Source: Saprospiraceae bacterium
Lineage (GTDB): Bacteria > Bacteroidota > Bacteroidia > Chitinophagales > Saprospiraceae
DNA: 64,000 bases
Direction: 5' to 3'
Assembly: GCA_020631235.1 (NCBI GenBank)
Contig: JAHDHQ010000002.1
Location: 206,336-270,335 of the forward strand
Shown here one piece after another: positions 1 through 7,129 of this stretch (within the stretch, counting starts at the first letter, position 1; each line of letters starts with the position of its first letter). A program made the translations under genes and the position numbers. The notes beneath the pieces are model-generated. The model saw only the letters and a program-made list of their open reading frames with translations, was not told the DNA's origin and did not search any database.

Positions 1-88
1 CTCTCCCAAAAATCGGGCATTTCTTACCAAAAAAAGTTTAATCATCTCTAGCCAACGAAAACCGGTCTTTTCAGGCCTATTCTGCTCG

Positions 89-96
89 TACATTTG
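89..96 (+). promoter_or_regulatory. putative -7 box of a Bacteroidota promoter
   Basis: TACATTTG matches the Bacteroidota housekeeping -7 consensus TAnnTTTG in full. The upstream -33 region (TTTTC around 67-71) is weak. A start site a few bases downstream would leave a leader of roughly 15 nt before the ATG at 118. The box overlaps a possible TTG start at 94, which argues against that start. Confidence 0.4.
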
Positions 97-117
97 AATC
101 AACAAACAATTACTACC

Positions 118-447
118 ATGAAAAATGTACTGAGAATTACTTTACCTAGAGCAATCGAACAAGGAGCAATCATTGTTAATTTACACGGACAATTAGAAGG
201 GCGTGATGCACTTCAAGTTAAGGAACAATTAAGTGATGTATTAAGTGTATACCACCAAGATTGCACAATCAATATCCCCAATGATACATCCATCGATTTA
301 GGAGGTTTAAACAGTTTAATCCAACTTCAAAGAATACAATCTGCTAATGGCACAAAGCTAAAAGTAGTCAGCAAAAGAGACAGCCATGTAACTAAATACA
401 TAAAGCTTGCTGGTTTAGACAGACACATTCAATTGCAATACGCTTAA
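118..447 (+). CDS. STAS-like domain protein (anti-sigma-antagonist type)
   Basis: This is a 109-residue soluble protein made of a single STAS-like fold. It has an N-terminal strand IIVNLHGQLEG, an alpha/beta core, the loop SIDLGGLNSLIQL where STAS proteins have D-S-S-G-L, and a final helix KYIKLAGLDRHI. STAS domains bind partner switch kinases or act in anti-sigma relays. In the classic SpoIIAA family a serine in the D-S-S-G loop is phosphorylated; here the loop reads D-L-G-G, so that switch appears to be missing. The reading frame also allows a TTG start at 94, but the ATG at 118 is preferred. It follows a -7 box and is preceded by AAACAATTACTAC, which is also found just before the glycosyltransferase ATG at 1791. 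A flippase gene follows after 26 bp, so it is probably co-transcribed with surface-glycan genes. The STAS assignment is by eye. Confidence 0.7.
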   Translation: MKNVLRITLPRAIEQGAIIVNLHGQLEGRDALQVKEQLSDVLSVYHQDCTINIPNDTSIDLGGLNSLIQLQRIQSANGTKLKVVSKRDSHVTKYIKLAGLDRHIQLQYA

Positions 448-473
448 TCCATCATAAGAAAAAACATTAAGCG

Positions 474-1751
474 ATGAAAAAATTACTCACAGGAACGGCA
501 CTGGTTTTAATAAGCACATTGCTTGTCAATATCGGAAACTACGGACTTAACATGTTCTTAGCTCGATTTCTAGGCCCTTCTATGTTTGCTGAGGCCACGG
601 CTCTATCGACGCTCGTCTTGTGTTTTTCATTCATCGCACTAGGCATCCAAATAACTGCAGCCAAATACTTATCAGAAATTTCTGACCAAGATACGAGAAC
701 TGCTATGGTTCAAAACCTCAAATATTTTGTTAATCAAGCATCTTGGGTATTGGCTGCAGTTATTGGGTTTGCTTCTTGGTTTATCGCTGATTTTTTACAG
801 TTCGAATCCAATCTTCCCTTTGTGGTTTTAGCCTTGGGAATACCTTCATATTTCTGTTTAAGCATACACAGAGGTGCCGCTCAAGCCAGTCAGTCTTTTA
901 AAAGTCTATCAGTGAGTTATGTGGTAGAAATGATCGTCCGAATACTGATAAGTGTGGGCTTAATACTGACGATTCCGCAGGAGGAATTTTTTATGATTAT
1001 GCTATCGACTGGTTTTAGTGTGTCGCTCATTATAGCTGCCATTTTATCTAGACCAGCGAAGTCAAAAATACTATTGCTGCCCCGAATATTACCGACCAAA
1101 ATGATGCTCTTCTTTGAAAGTATCATGGTCTATGAATTTGCCCAAATATTAATTAACTATAGCGACCTTTTACTTGTTAAACATCACTTTTCTGCCGATG
1201 TAGCTGGACTGTACAGTTCTTTAAGCATCATAGGGAAAGTGGTGTATTTTGCCACTTGGTCGATTGTTTTAGTGATGATCCCTAAAGTGATAGAAAAGGA
1301 GAAAAAAGGAGAAGATCATCGTGCCTTATTCAATATTAGCTTACTTATTGTAGCTTTTAGCGGCCTAGGCATTGTTTTAACTTGTTTCTTCTTTGGAAAC
1401 AGTATAATTGGCTTGATTATGGGAACACAATACTTAGCCGCTGCTCCATTACTTTGGAAATACGCTTTAAGTACATGTTTATTCTCTTTAGCAAATATCT
1501 TTTGCTACTACTATATGAGTTTAGACAAATTTAGCCCGATGTACATTGCATTAGGTTTTGGACTGGCTCAAATAACACTGTTACAATTTTTCCACGCAAG
1601 TATTGCACAAGTCATTTATATCCAGATAGGATTAATGAGTGCTTTCTTAATGTGTATGATAGGCTTCAAACTATACCAAAATCACCGAAGTTCTATCATC
1701 CATCTTTTATCCAATACCCTAATTAAAAAACAAACTATCATTAAACGCTAG
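474..1751 (+). CDS. Wzx-type polysaccharide flippase (MOP superfamily)
   Basis: This is a 425-residue polytopic inner-membrane protein with about 12 hydrophobic helices spread over its whole length. The N-terminus has the family pattern of a first helix followed by NYGLNMFLARFLGPSMFAEATAL, typical of RfbX/Wzx oligosaccharide flippases in the MOP superfamily. Such proteins move lipid-linked oligosaccharides, or related glycolipids, across the inner membrane for surface polysaccharide assembly. The length fits the family (about 400-500 residues). It lies 26 bp after the STAS-like gene and 39 bp before a family 4 glycosyltransferase on the same strand, so the three look like one operon. The substrate cannot be deduced from sequence. 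A different MOP-type exporter is possible but less likely given the neighbour. Confidence 0.85.
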   Translation: MKKLLTGTALVLISTLLVNIGNYGLNMFLARFLGPSMFAEATALSTLVLCFSFIALGIQITAAKYLSEISDQDTRTAMVQNLKYFVNQASWVLAAVIGFASWFIADFLQFESNLPFVVLALGIPSYFCLSIHRGAAQASQSFKSLSVSYVVEMIVRILISVGLILTIPQEEFFMIMLSTGFSVSLIIAAILSRPAKSKILLLPRILPTKMMLFFESIMVYEFAQILINYSDLLLVKHHFSADVAGLYSSLSIIGKVVYFATWSIVLVMIPKVIEKEKKGEDHRALFNISLLIVAFSGLGIVLTCFFFGNSIIGLIMGTQYLAAAPLLWKYALSTCLFSLANIFCYYYMSLDKFSPMYIALGFGLAQITLLQFFHASIAQVIYIQIGLMSAFLMCMIGFKLYQNHRSSIIHLLSNTLIKKQTIIKR

Positions 1752-1790
1752 GATACCAACTAGTGCCTAAAAACTTAAACAATTACTACT

Positions 1791-3059
1791 ATGAAAACTT
1801 TAAAATTAGCTATCGTAACACCTTATCCACCAAGTAAAATTACGCTGAATGAATATGCGTATCACATGGTGAAGCACTTTAGACAAAAAGAACAAATTAG
1901 CGAAATCGTATTGCTAACCGATCAAGACTCAAAAGGAGCACAGATCGAAGAAGTAGAAGGTTGTAAAGTAAGCATTAATCCTTGTTGGACTTTTAATAGT
2001 TTGTCCAATGTTGTGAGCATCCAAAAAGCCATTAAAAAAGAACAGGCTGATATCGTTTTATACAACATCCAATTTTTATCTTTTGGCGATAAGAAAATAC
2101 CTGCAGCTTTAGGTCTAATGTCTCCTTGGGTAGCTAAATTGATGGGTACACCAAGCGTAACCTTATTGCACAACATAATTGAAACAGTAGATTATACATC
2201 GGCTGGCATTACTTCAAATAAAATAATGGTAGCCATATTTAATCTTATCGGAAATATATTAACCCGCATAATCCTAAAAACCAACTTACTAGCCTTGACT
2301 TTACCACGATTTGTGGATATTATTAAGACGAAGTATAAAGCTAAAAATGTAGCATGGGTTCCTCACGGTAGTTTTGAATTACCAGAAGAACCAAGTTATG
2401 AAATCCCTGCTGGGCCCAAAAAAATCATGACTTTCGGAAAATTCGGAACCTACAAAAAGGTGGAAGGAATGATCGAAGCAGTAGAAATTGTGAGAGCGAG
2501 AACTGGAGAAGATATAGAGATAATCATTGCAGGTTCAGACAGTCCTAACGTAAAAGGATATTTGGATGGAGTAAAAGAAACTTACTCATATGTACCTCAG
2601 TTGCACTTTACTGGATATGTAGAAGAAGAGGATGTGCCTGTCATTTTTGGAGAAAGTACGGCTGTAGTATTCCCTTATACAAGTACAACAGGAAGCTCAG
2701 GGGTATTGCACCAAGCTGGAAGTTATGGCAAAGCAGCTATTTTGCCTAACATCGGAGATTTAAAAGAGCTTATCGAAGAAGAGGGTTATCAGGGTGTATA
2801 CTTTGATCCTAGCGATATAGAAAGTCTGGCAGATGCTATCGAAGAAATGGTAGTAAACCCAACAAAAAGAGATCAAATTGCGCGAAAAAACTATGCAGCA
2901 GCAGCTTCCATTTCGATGGCTAATGTAGCTGACTGGTACCTGATGCATTTCGAACAAATTATTAACGCCCAGAAGCCAAGTTTTGTACAAAAAGTAAAAG
3001 CATTATTCGGTGCTAAACAAGCAGCTCCGAAATCAACTCCTATTTTGAAAAATGCATGA
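1791..3059 (+). CDS. family 4 glycosyltransferase (GT-B fold)
   Basis: This is a 422-residue cytoplasmic or peripheral-membrane glycosyltransferase. The N-terminal Rossmann half starts LKLAIVTPYPPSK and carries a hydrophobic patch around residues 145-175 that could touch the membrane. The C-terminal half has the GT4 signature: GKFGTYKKVEGMIEAVEI, then VFPYTSTTGSSGVLHQAGSYGKAAIL (quoted in parts: the GSSG loop and a following glycine-rich turn), and a DPSDIESLADAI segment that usually closes the donor site. It would transfer a sugar from a nucleotide donor to a growing lipid-linked glycan that the adjacent flippase exports. The start is supported by the same 13-base leader seen before the STAS-like gene. 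A strong terminator follows 57 bp after the stop, ending the operon. Donor and acceptor are unknown. Confidence 0.85.
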   Translation: MKTLKLAIVTPYPPSKITLNEYAYHMVKHFRQKEQISEIVLLTDQDSKGAQIEEVEGCKVSINPCWTFNSLSNVVSIQKAIKKEQADIVLYNIQFLSFGDKKIPAALGLMSPWVAKLMGTPSVTLLHNIIETVDYTSAGITSNKIMVAIFNLIGNILTRIILKTNLLALTLPRFVDIIKTKYKAKNVAWVPHGSFELPEEPSYEIPAGPKKIMTFGKFGTYKKVEGMIEAVEIVRARTGEDIEIIIAGSDSPNVKGYLDGVKETYSYVPQLHFTGYVEEEDVPVIFGESTAVVFPYTSTTGSSGVLHQAGSYGKAAILPNIGDLKELIEEEGYQGVYFDPSDIESLADAIEEMVVNPTKRDQIARKNYAAAASISMANVADWYLMHFEQIINAQKPSFVQKVKALFGAKQAAPKSTPILKNA

Positions 3060-3115
3060 AAGAACACGCCGAAAGGCAAAAGGTATATAAGATTTGGTAT
3101 AGATAGTAATTGTTT

Positions 3116-3149
3116 AATGCCGCAGCACGAAGGTGTTGTGGCATTTTTT
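3116..3149 (+). terminator. Rho-independent terminator after the glycosyltransferase
   Basis: Left arm 3116-3128 pairs with right arm 3133-3145 around a GAAG loop: 13 pairs including two G-U wobbles, followed by a run of T to 3149. It sits between convergent genes and ends the + strand operon of 118-3059. Confidence 0.85.
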
Positions 3150-3153
3150 ATGG

Positions 3154-3780
3154 CTAGACGTTTAGTAAGCGATCCAAATCATTCCCAGTCAATAGATGCA
3201 AATGTTCAGTAATCTTCTCTATCGGCCAATCCCACCATTTAAGTGCTAATAAACGCTGAATCTTATCCTCTGAAAATCGCTTCTTGATTTCTTTCGCTGG
3301 ATTACCTCCTACAATACTATAAGGAGCTACATCTTTTATAACAACTGATTTGGTAGCTATGATCGCACCATCGCCTATGGTGATGCCTGGCATTATGGTC
3401 GCACCATAACCTATCCACACATCATTCCCTACTATGGTATTCCCTTTCTTAGGATATTCTTTACCTTCCATTGATTGCACCCAATCACCTCCAAATACAC
3501 TGAATGGATACGTACTGATTGCATCGGTTAAATGATTACCTCCATTCATAATAAATACTACATCGGAAGCAATCATCGAAAAGTTACCAATGATTAATTC
3601 ATCTCCATTAAAATCAAACAAGTATTTGACATTCTTCTCAAAGTTTTCGACTGAATCAAAATCATCGTAATAAGTGTAATCGCCTACTTTTATTTGCGGA
3701 TTCTTTACTTGATTTTTCAGGAAGCAGAGTCGCTTGTAATGTTCGATTGGGAAGAGGGTGTTTTTGTTGGGTATGTTCAT
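3154..3780 (-). CDS. Vat/CatB-family hexapeptide O-acetyltransferase
   Basis: This is a 208-residue left-handed beta-helix acyltransferase. The segment FIMNGGNH, then STYPFSVFGGDW, is the hallmark of the xenobiotic acetyltransferase group (Vat streptogramin A and CatB-type chloramphenicol acetyltransferases). His83 lies at the position of the catalytic histidine. The hexapeptide-repeat coil follows (TIVGNDVWIGYGATIMPGITIGDG, in parts) with the usual PAKEIKKRF exit and C-terminal helix. The length matches the family (about 205-220). The enzyme would be a cytoplasmic trimer using acetyl-CoA. Members include antibiotic-modifying enzymes and also sugar or surface-polymer acetyltransferases, so the substrate is open and resistance is not shown. 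It converges on the glycosyltransferase operon and lies 24 bp downstream of parE, so it may be read from the parDE promoter. Confidence 0.85.
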   Translation of the reverse strand: MNIPNKNTLFPIEHYKRLCFLKNQVKNPQIKVGDYTYYDDFDSVENFEKNVKYLFDFNGDELIIGNFSMIASDVVFIMNGGNHLTDAISTYPFSVFGGDWVQSMEGKEYPKKGNTIVGNDVWIGYGATIMPGITIGDGAIIATKSVVIKDVAPYSIVGGNPAKEIKKRFSEDKIQRLLALKWWDWPIEKITEHLHLLTGNDLDRLLNV

Positions 3781-3804
3781 ATGGTGATGGAGTATTTTTG
3801 CAGT

Positions 3805-4098
3805 CTATTTTTTGTTCTGAATATCCTTTGTTAGATGTACTATTCTGACAACTTTCAAAATTTCATCCTCAACTGTATAAACTATCAAATGCGAATTGAT
3901 TTTGATCATTCTATGGTGAGGTTTGATTGTGGAAATTTGTTTACCCAGTCCTGGGTTTGAGCAAACTTTCTTAATTTGAATGATTATTTGTTTGACATAT
4001 TTATCGGCCTGTTTTTTTGACCAATTTTGAAATGAATATTCCCATATGTTTTCTAGGTCCTGATTTGCTAGTCTACTTAATTGGTAGTCCAATTTCAT
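3805..4098 (-). CDS. parE: ParE-family toxin of a type II toxin-antitoxin pair
   Basis: This is a 97-residue RelE/ParE-fold protein. The N-terminal YQLSRLANQDLENIWEYSFQNW is the typical ParE start, and the C-terminal half ends with the strand pair LIVYTVEDEILKVVRIVH. ParE toxins poison DNA gyrase; related RelE-type members cleave mRNA at the ribosome, and the ParE-like start favours the first. The start codon overlaps the stop of the upstream antitoxin gene by four bases (ATGA), the usual arrangement for translationally coupled toxin-antitoxin pairs. The length is normal for the family and no damage is visible. Confidence 0.85.
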   Translation of the reverse strand: MKLDYQLSRLANQDLENIWEYSFQNWSKKQADKYVKQIIIQIKKVCSNPGLGKQISTIKPHHRMIKINSHLIVYTVEDEILKVVRIVHLTKDIQNKK

Positions 4099-4340
4099 TT
4101 TGTATGTTTAGCATGCATTCTCTTTAAAAATTTATCAGGATTAAAGTCAGTAATGTATCCACTTTTTTCTCCTGCATCAATGGCTTCTCTAAGCGCTTTT
4201 ATTTTTTGTTCTTCTTCATCAATTTTGCGTAAACCCGCTCTGATTACTTCACTTGCTGAAGCATATCTGCCTGAGGCAATACTATTTTCTATGATGGATT
4301 CAAAGTGGGCTCCTAAAGTGATCGAAGTATTTTTTGCCAT
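4095..4340 (-). CDS. parD: ParD-family antitoxin
   Basis: This is an 81-residue ribbon-helix-helix antitoxin. The N-terminal strand and helices read NTSITLGAHFESIIENSIASGRY, with ASASEVIRAGLRKIDEEEQKI following, which is the characteristic ParD/CopG pattern. The C-terminal part (about residues 50-81) is charged and would wrap the toxin. It lies upstream of and overlaps parE by four bases. A palindrome 20 bp before the start (4360-4378) is the obvious candidate for autorepression. The pair sits between polysaccharide genes as a small accessory unit. Confidence 0.88.
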   Translation of the reverse strand: MAKNTSITLGAHFESIIENSIASGRYASASEVIRAGLRKIDEEEQKIKALREAIDAGEKSGYITDFNPDKFLKRMHAKHTK

Positions 4341-4359
4341 TTTATAAAATTTAATTCAA

Positions 4360-4378
4360 TATACCAAATATTGGTATA
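4360..4378 (-). promoter_or_regulatory. palindromic operator candidate upstream of parDE
   Basis: TATACCAA, a 3-base centre, then TTGGTATA form a perfect inverted repeat with 8-base arms, 20 bp before the parD start. On the - strand the centre and right half contain AATATTTG, one base away from the -7 consensus TAnnTTTG. A ParD dimer bound here would therefore cover the promoter. The repeat is seen directly; the regulatory role is inferred from how ParD systems work. Confidence 0.6.
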
Positions 4379-4464
4379 GCAATCCATTTTGTTTTAAAAT
4401 TTTTCTTTAGATATTGCTCGTAATGCTTATTACAAAACCATTAATAATACAAAAGTGCGTAGCA

Positions 4465-5922
4465 CTACTCCACCACCCCAAACTTCTTTTGACTCCACCG
4501 TATCCAAGGCTTCCAGCCAAATACATTTCTCGGAGCTTCTTCATAATCATGCAAACACCAAACGGCATGAGACACACCAAGATCACCCATAAACTGCTCA
4601 GATGTTTCGCGATACGTTTGTTGCTCCCCTTCACCATCCTTCCAAAACGCTAAACCCGTAAAACTACTCTTTCCAAACTCAGACACATAAATAGGCTTGT
4701 TCTCCCCTACTTGCTCTTGGATATCTTGTATGGCAGCTTTAAATGTCTGACCTTTCTTATAGTGGTGATACGAGACGACATCTACAAGATCAGCTAATCG
4801 GTGTGCCTCTGCTGACATGGCCCAAGATATAGTCAAACCATGATCTGGTGCATAATTTCTGGCTTGCTCCAACAAATAAGTCATACAAGCCATCACATCC
4901 GCTCTTGGATGATATTGGAAATCGATATCAGGCTCATTTTTTAGATCCCAAAGTAGAATATTATTTGCCTCATTATAGCGTTGCATTATCGTCTTAACCT
5001 GATGATTGTAATCCGTCCATTGATGAAGATTAAAGCCTACTGGAAAATCTAATAAGGTAGGAACAACATCTAAATCTAATGCCTCCGCTGTAGCCATAAG
5101 ATGATCCATATTTTCTAAAAAAGAATCATGTATATCGGCACCCCCAATTTCCTCAAAAGGGATAAAAAAGCGTATGTGATCGTAAGCTAATTCTTTGACT
5201 AATCTCAAATCCTTTTCCACAATCAAGGAGTCGTATTGCGGCCAAAAAGTTCGCCATGGCGTTGCTTTCGGGTAGTAATTAATTCCTCTCCTGTGACCTA
5301 GATCTATTTTTTGTTTTTCGAGACTTGCTTTCTCCTTCTCGGAAGTGGATCGCTGATGTATATTTTCGATTTTCCAAACCCCATCAGTTAAGCGCATGAG
5401 TACTTCATACTCATTTTCTTCTTCTATATATTGTATGTTATCATCTTGCCGCTTTATGCGTGTAACTAGGTGCACCTTTTTATCTATAAAGGAAATGATG
5501 GATCGATCAAGTGAAATAAAATTGAGTTGTATATGGTGACTTAAATCAAGCGTTTGGATATCCAAGTCCGACTGTTCTGTATCATACATTCTTTTGAGTA
5601 CTCGCTCATCTACATGCTCATTATTTTTAAACACACCATAGGTATTAGGTTTCAAGTTTTTAAGTTGCCATGCCTTTAGGTAGGCTTGCTGAATTTCTTC
5701 TTTTTGGTAGCTAGTCAATTGATATTTATTCGCTCGATCTTTAAGCCATGTAAAAGGTGTATGATTTTGTTTAAAGTATACTTGATCGATAGGCATACTA
5801 TACAAATTCGGTGGTGGTTTTTGGAAGTAAGCGACTACATTACTCAATGCATAAATGAGTACTCCGAAGCATAGCAAAGCCACACCCATCAGCACCATTC
5901 TATGAAGTACTTTTCTACTCAT
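4465..5922 (-). CDS. membrane-anchored GH5-like glycoside hydrolase
   Basis: This is a 485-residue protein with one N-terminal membrane anchor (about residues 9-31). A region at about 60-215 ends VLMRLTDGVWKIENIHQR and looks NTF2-like. A TIM-barrel glycosidase domain occupies about 220-480. Catalytic candidates of a clan A retaining glycosidase are clear: Glu330 in WDLKNEPD (acid/base) and Glu415 in YVSEFGKS (nucleophile), with the intermediate HHY strand. The nearest family is GH5 (cellulase-like), but subfamily and substrate cannot be assigned. It would act in the periplasm or at the outer leaflet, perhaps trimming a glycan. Its start overlaps the preceding lipoprotein gene by 8 bp, and it is the last gene of the 10185-to-4465 operon. 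Confidence 0.8.
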   Translation of the reverse strand: MSRKVLHRMVLMGVALLCFGVLIYALSNVVAYFQKPPPNLYSMPIDQVYFKQNHTPFTWLKDRANKYQLTSYQKEEIQQAYLKAWQLKNLKPNTYGVFKNNEHVDERVLKRMYDTEQSDLDIQTLDLSHHIQLNFISLDRSIISFIDKKVHLVTRIKRQDDNIQYIEEENEYEVLMRLTDGVWKIENIHQRSTSEKEKASLEKQKIDLGHRRGINYYPKATPWRTFWPQYDSLIVEKDLRLVKELAYDHIRFFIPFEEIGGADIHDSFLENMDHLMATAEALDLDVVPTLLDFPVGFNLHQWTDYNHQVKTIMQRYNEANNILLWDLKNEPDIDFQYHPRADVMACMTYLLEQARNYAPDHGLTISWAMSAEAHRLADLVDVVSYHHYKKGQTFKAAIQDIQEQVGENKPIYVSEFGKSSFTGLAFWKDGEGEQQTYRETSEQFMGDLGVSHAVWCLHDYEEAPRNVFGWKPWIRWSQKKFGVVE

Positions 5923-7129
5923 TTGATAAGTTAATTTTTGCTTTAATTTCCTTATCTGCCACCAATATCTTCAAGTCGATCATCGCTTTATCTAAGCCCA
6001 GTTTATCCAGGTCAAATACCGCAAACCCTGATTCCGTGCCTTTTTGTTTAAACACATCATTAAAGGATGCATAAACTACTGTTCCATCCGAAATGTATTG
6101 TCCTAAATAAGAAACTAGCGGACCTACTGTTAACTGGTTTTTCTCTCGATCAAATGTATACTTTATAGCTTTTAGTGGGCTATCAAAAAACAATTTGATG
6201 GTGTTACTACTCAGCACATTCCCTATGGAAGCATTTACTTTCCAAAGCGTGCTATACGACGGATTCTTTATCATTGTACTCGCTACACCATCGATGGTAT
6301 AGGCTCTATACATCGAATAACTACCTTCTTGAGTGCTAATGTTAAACTGAACTAAGGTACCATCTGGTATTTGGTTGCCTATTTCATCGACTAGTGGTTT
6401 GGTTCGTACAGCCGCAAAATGGCGATTATCTGCATAAGGTACATGGTCTACGATTTCTATTACAAGCTCAGCTGGCCAAGAAGGTACAACTTCCACTTTT
6501 TGTTCGCCAGCGTGTGTTCCTTTCCCACTAGAGCCAATGAAGATATCTCCCGAAGATTTAAAACTCATAAACTCAGTTGCTCCAATTAAATGCTTAGTCG
6601 GAGCTTTGTGACTAAACTGTACACCTTCTGGATATTTAAATTGCTGGTCTAATATAGTTTCTGGATCTACAATATTATCCATACTATCTCTAGGTACACT
6701 GACAATCATAGAAGATTGCTTGCGATTGTTCCAAATGGTTTTGGGACCTGTGTATACCTCCATGGGATCGACAGCCGATTGTGGTAAGATAGTGAGCTTT
6801 GCCGGTTCAGAAATAGCAGACCCTATGACAAAACGCAGGCTTGCTTTGCCTGACCACTTGGTCCATGTTTCTGGTAAAGTAAGGTGATTTTGGCCTTTGT
6901 CTAAAGTAATAGCCTTGGCTTTTGTACCCCAAGCGCCTGTAAATAACAAATCACCACTACCCTGCTTCTCTGCTATTAGGGTAAGCTGAATGACACTGCC
7001 TGCATAAGCTATTGAATCTTGGAGCTGGATCTCGACTTTGCTGGATGACACAGAGTCTTGTCTTTCACTTTTATGGCAAGCGATAAACAGCATTGAACAA
7101 ACCAGAATATGTACTAAATACCTTATCAT
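5915..7129 (-). CDS. lipoprotein of unknown function with Ig-like folds
   Basis: This is a 404-residue predicted lipoprotein. A short hydrophobic signal (residues 1-17) ends FIACHKS, with the cysteine as the likely lipidated residue. The rest is rich in beta strands and looks like several Ig/invasin-like modules. One example is VEIQLQDSIAYAGSVIQLTL near the N-terminus, with a later segment VDEIGNQIPDGTLVQFNIS resembling a bacterial Ig-like domain 1. I do not recognise a catalytic motif. It is sandwiched between the large membrane protein (4-bp overlap) and the GH5-like enzyme (8-bp overlap), so the three are almost certainly translated together. It may be a periplasmic or outer-membrane scaffold or glycan-binding partner of that system; this role is inferred from context alone. 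Confidence 0.7.
   Translation of the reverse strand: MIRYLVHILVCSMLFIACHKSERQDSVSSSKVEIQLQDSIAYAGSVIQLTLIAEKQGSGDLLFTGAWGTKAKAITLDKGQNHLTLPETWTKWSGKASLRFVIGSAISEPAKLTILPQSAVDPMEVYTGPKTIWNNRKQSSMIVSVPRDSMDNIVDPETILDQQFKYPEGVQFSHKAPTKHLIGATEFMSFKSSGDIFIGSSGKGTHAGEQKVEVVPSWPAELVIEIVDHVPYADNRHFAAVRTKPLVDEIGNQIPDGTLVQFNISTQEGSYSMYRAYTIDGVASTMIKNPSYSTLWKVNASIGNVLSSNTIKLFFDSPLKAIKYTFDREKNQLTVGPLVSYLGQYISDGTVVYASFNDVFKQKGTESGFAVFDLDKLGLDKAMIDLKILVADKEIKAKINLSNE

Noticed and set aside
94-117. TTG start for the STAS-like gene
   Set aside because: It lies inside the TACATTTG promoter box, and an ATG at 118 follows the leader motif shared with the gene at 1791.
4454-4466. Small hairpin AGTGC/GCACT overlapping the GH5-like stop codon, followed by TTTT on the - strand
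   Set aside because: The stem is only five pairs, so it is too weak to call a terminator; transcription from the large operon may continue towards parDE.
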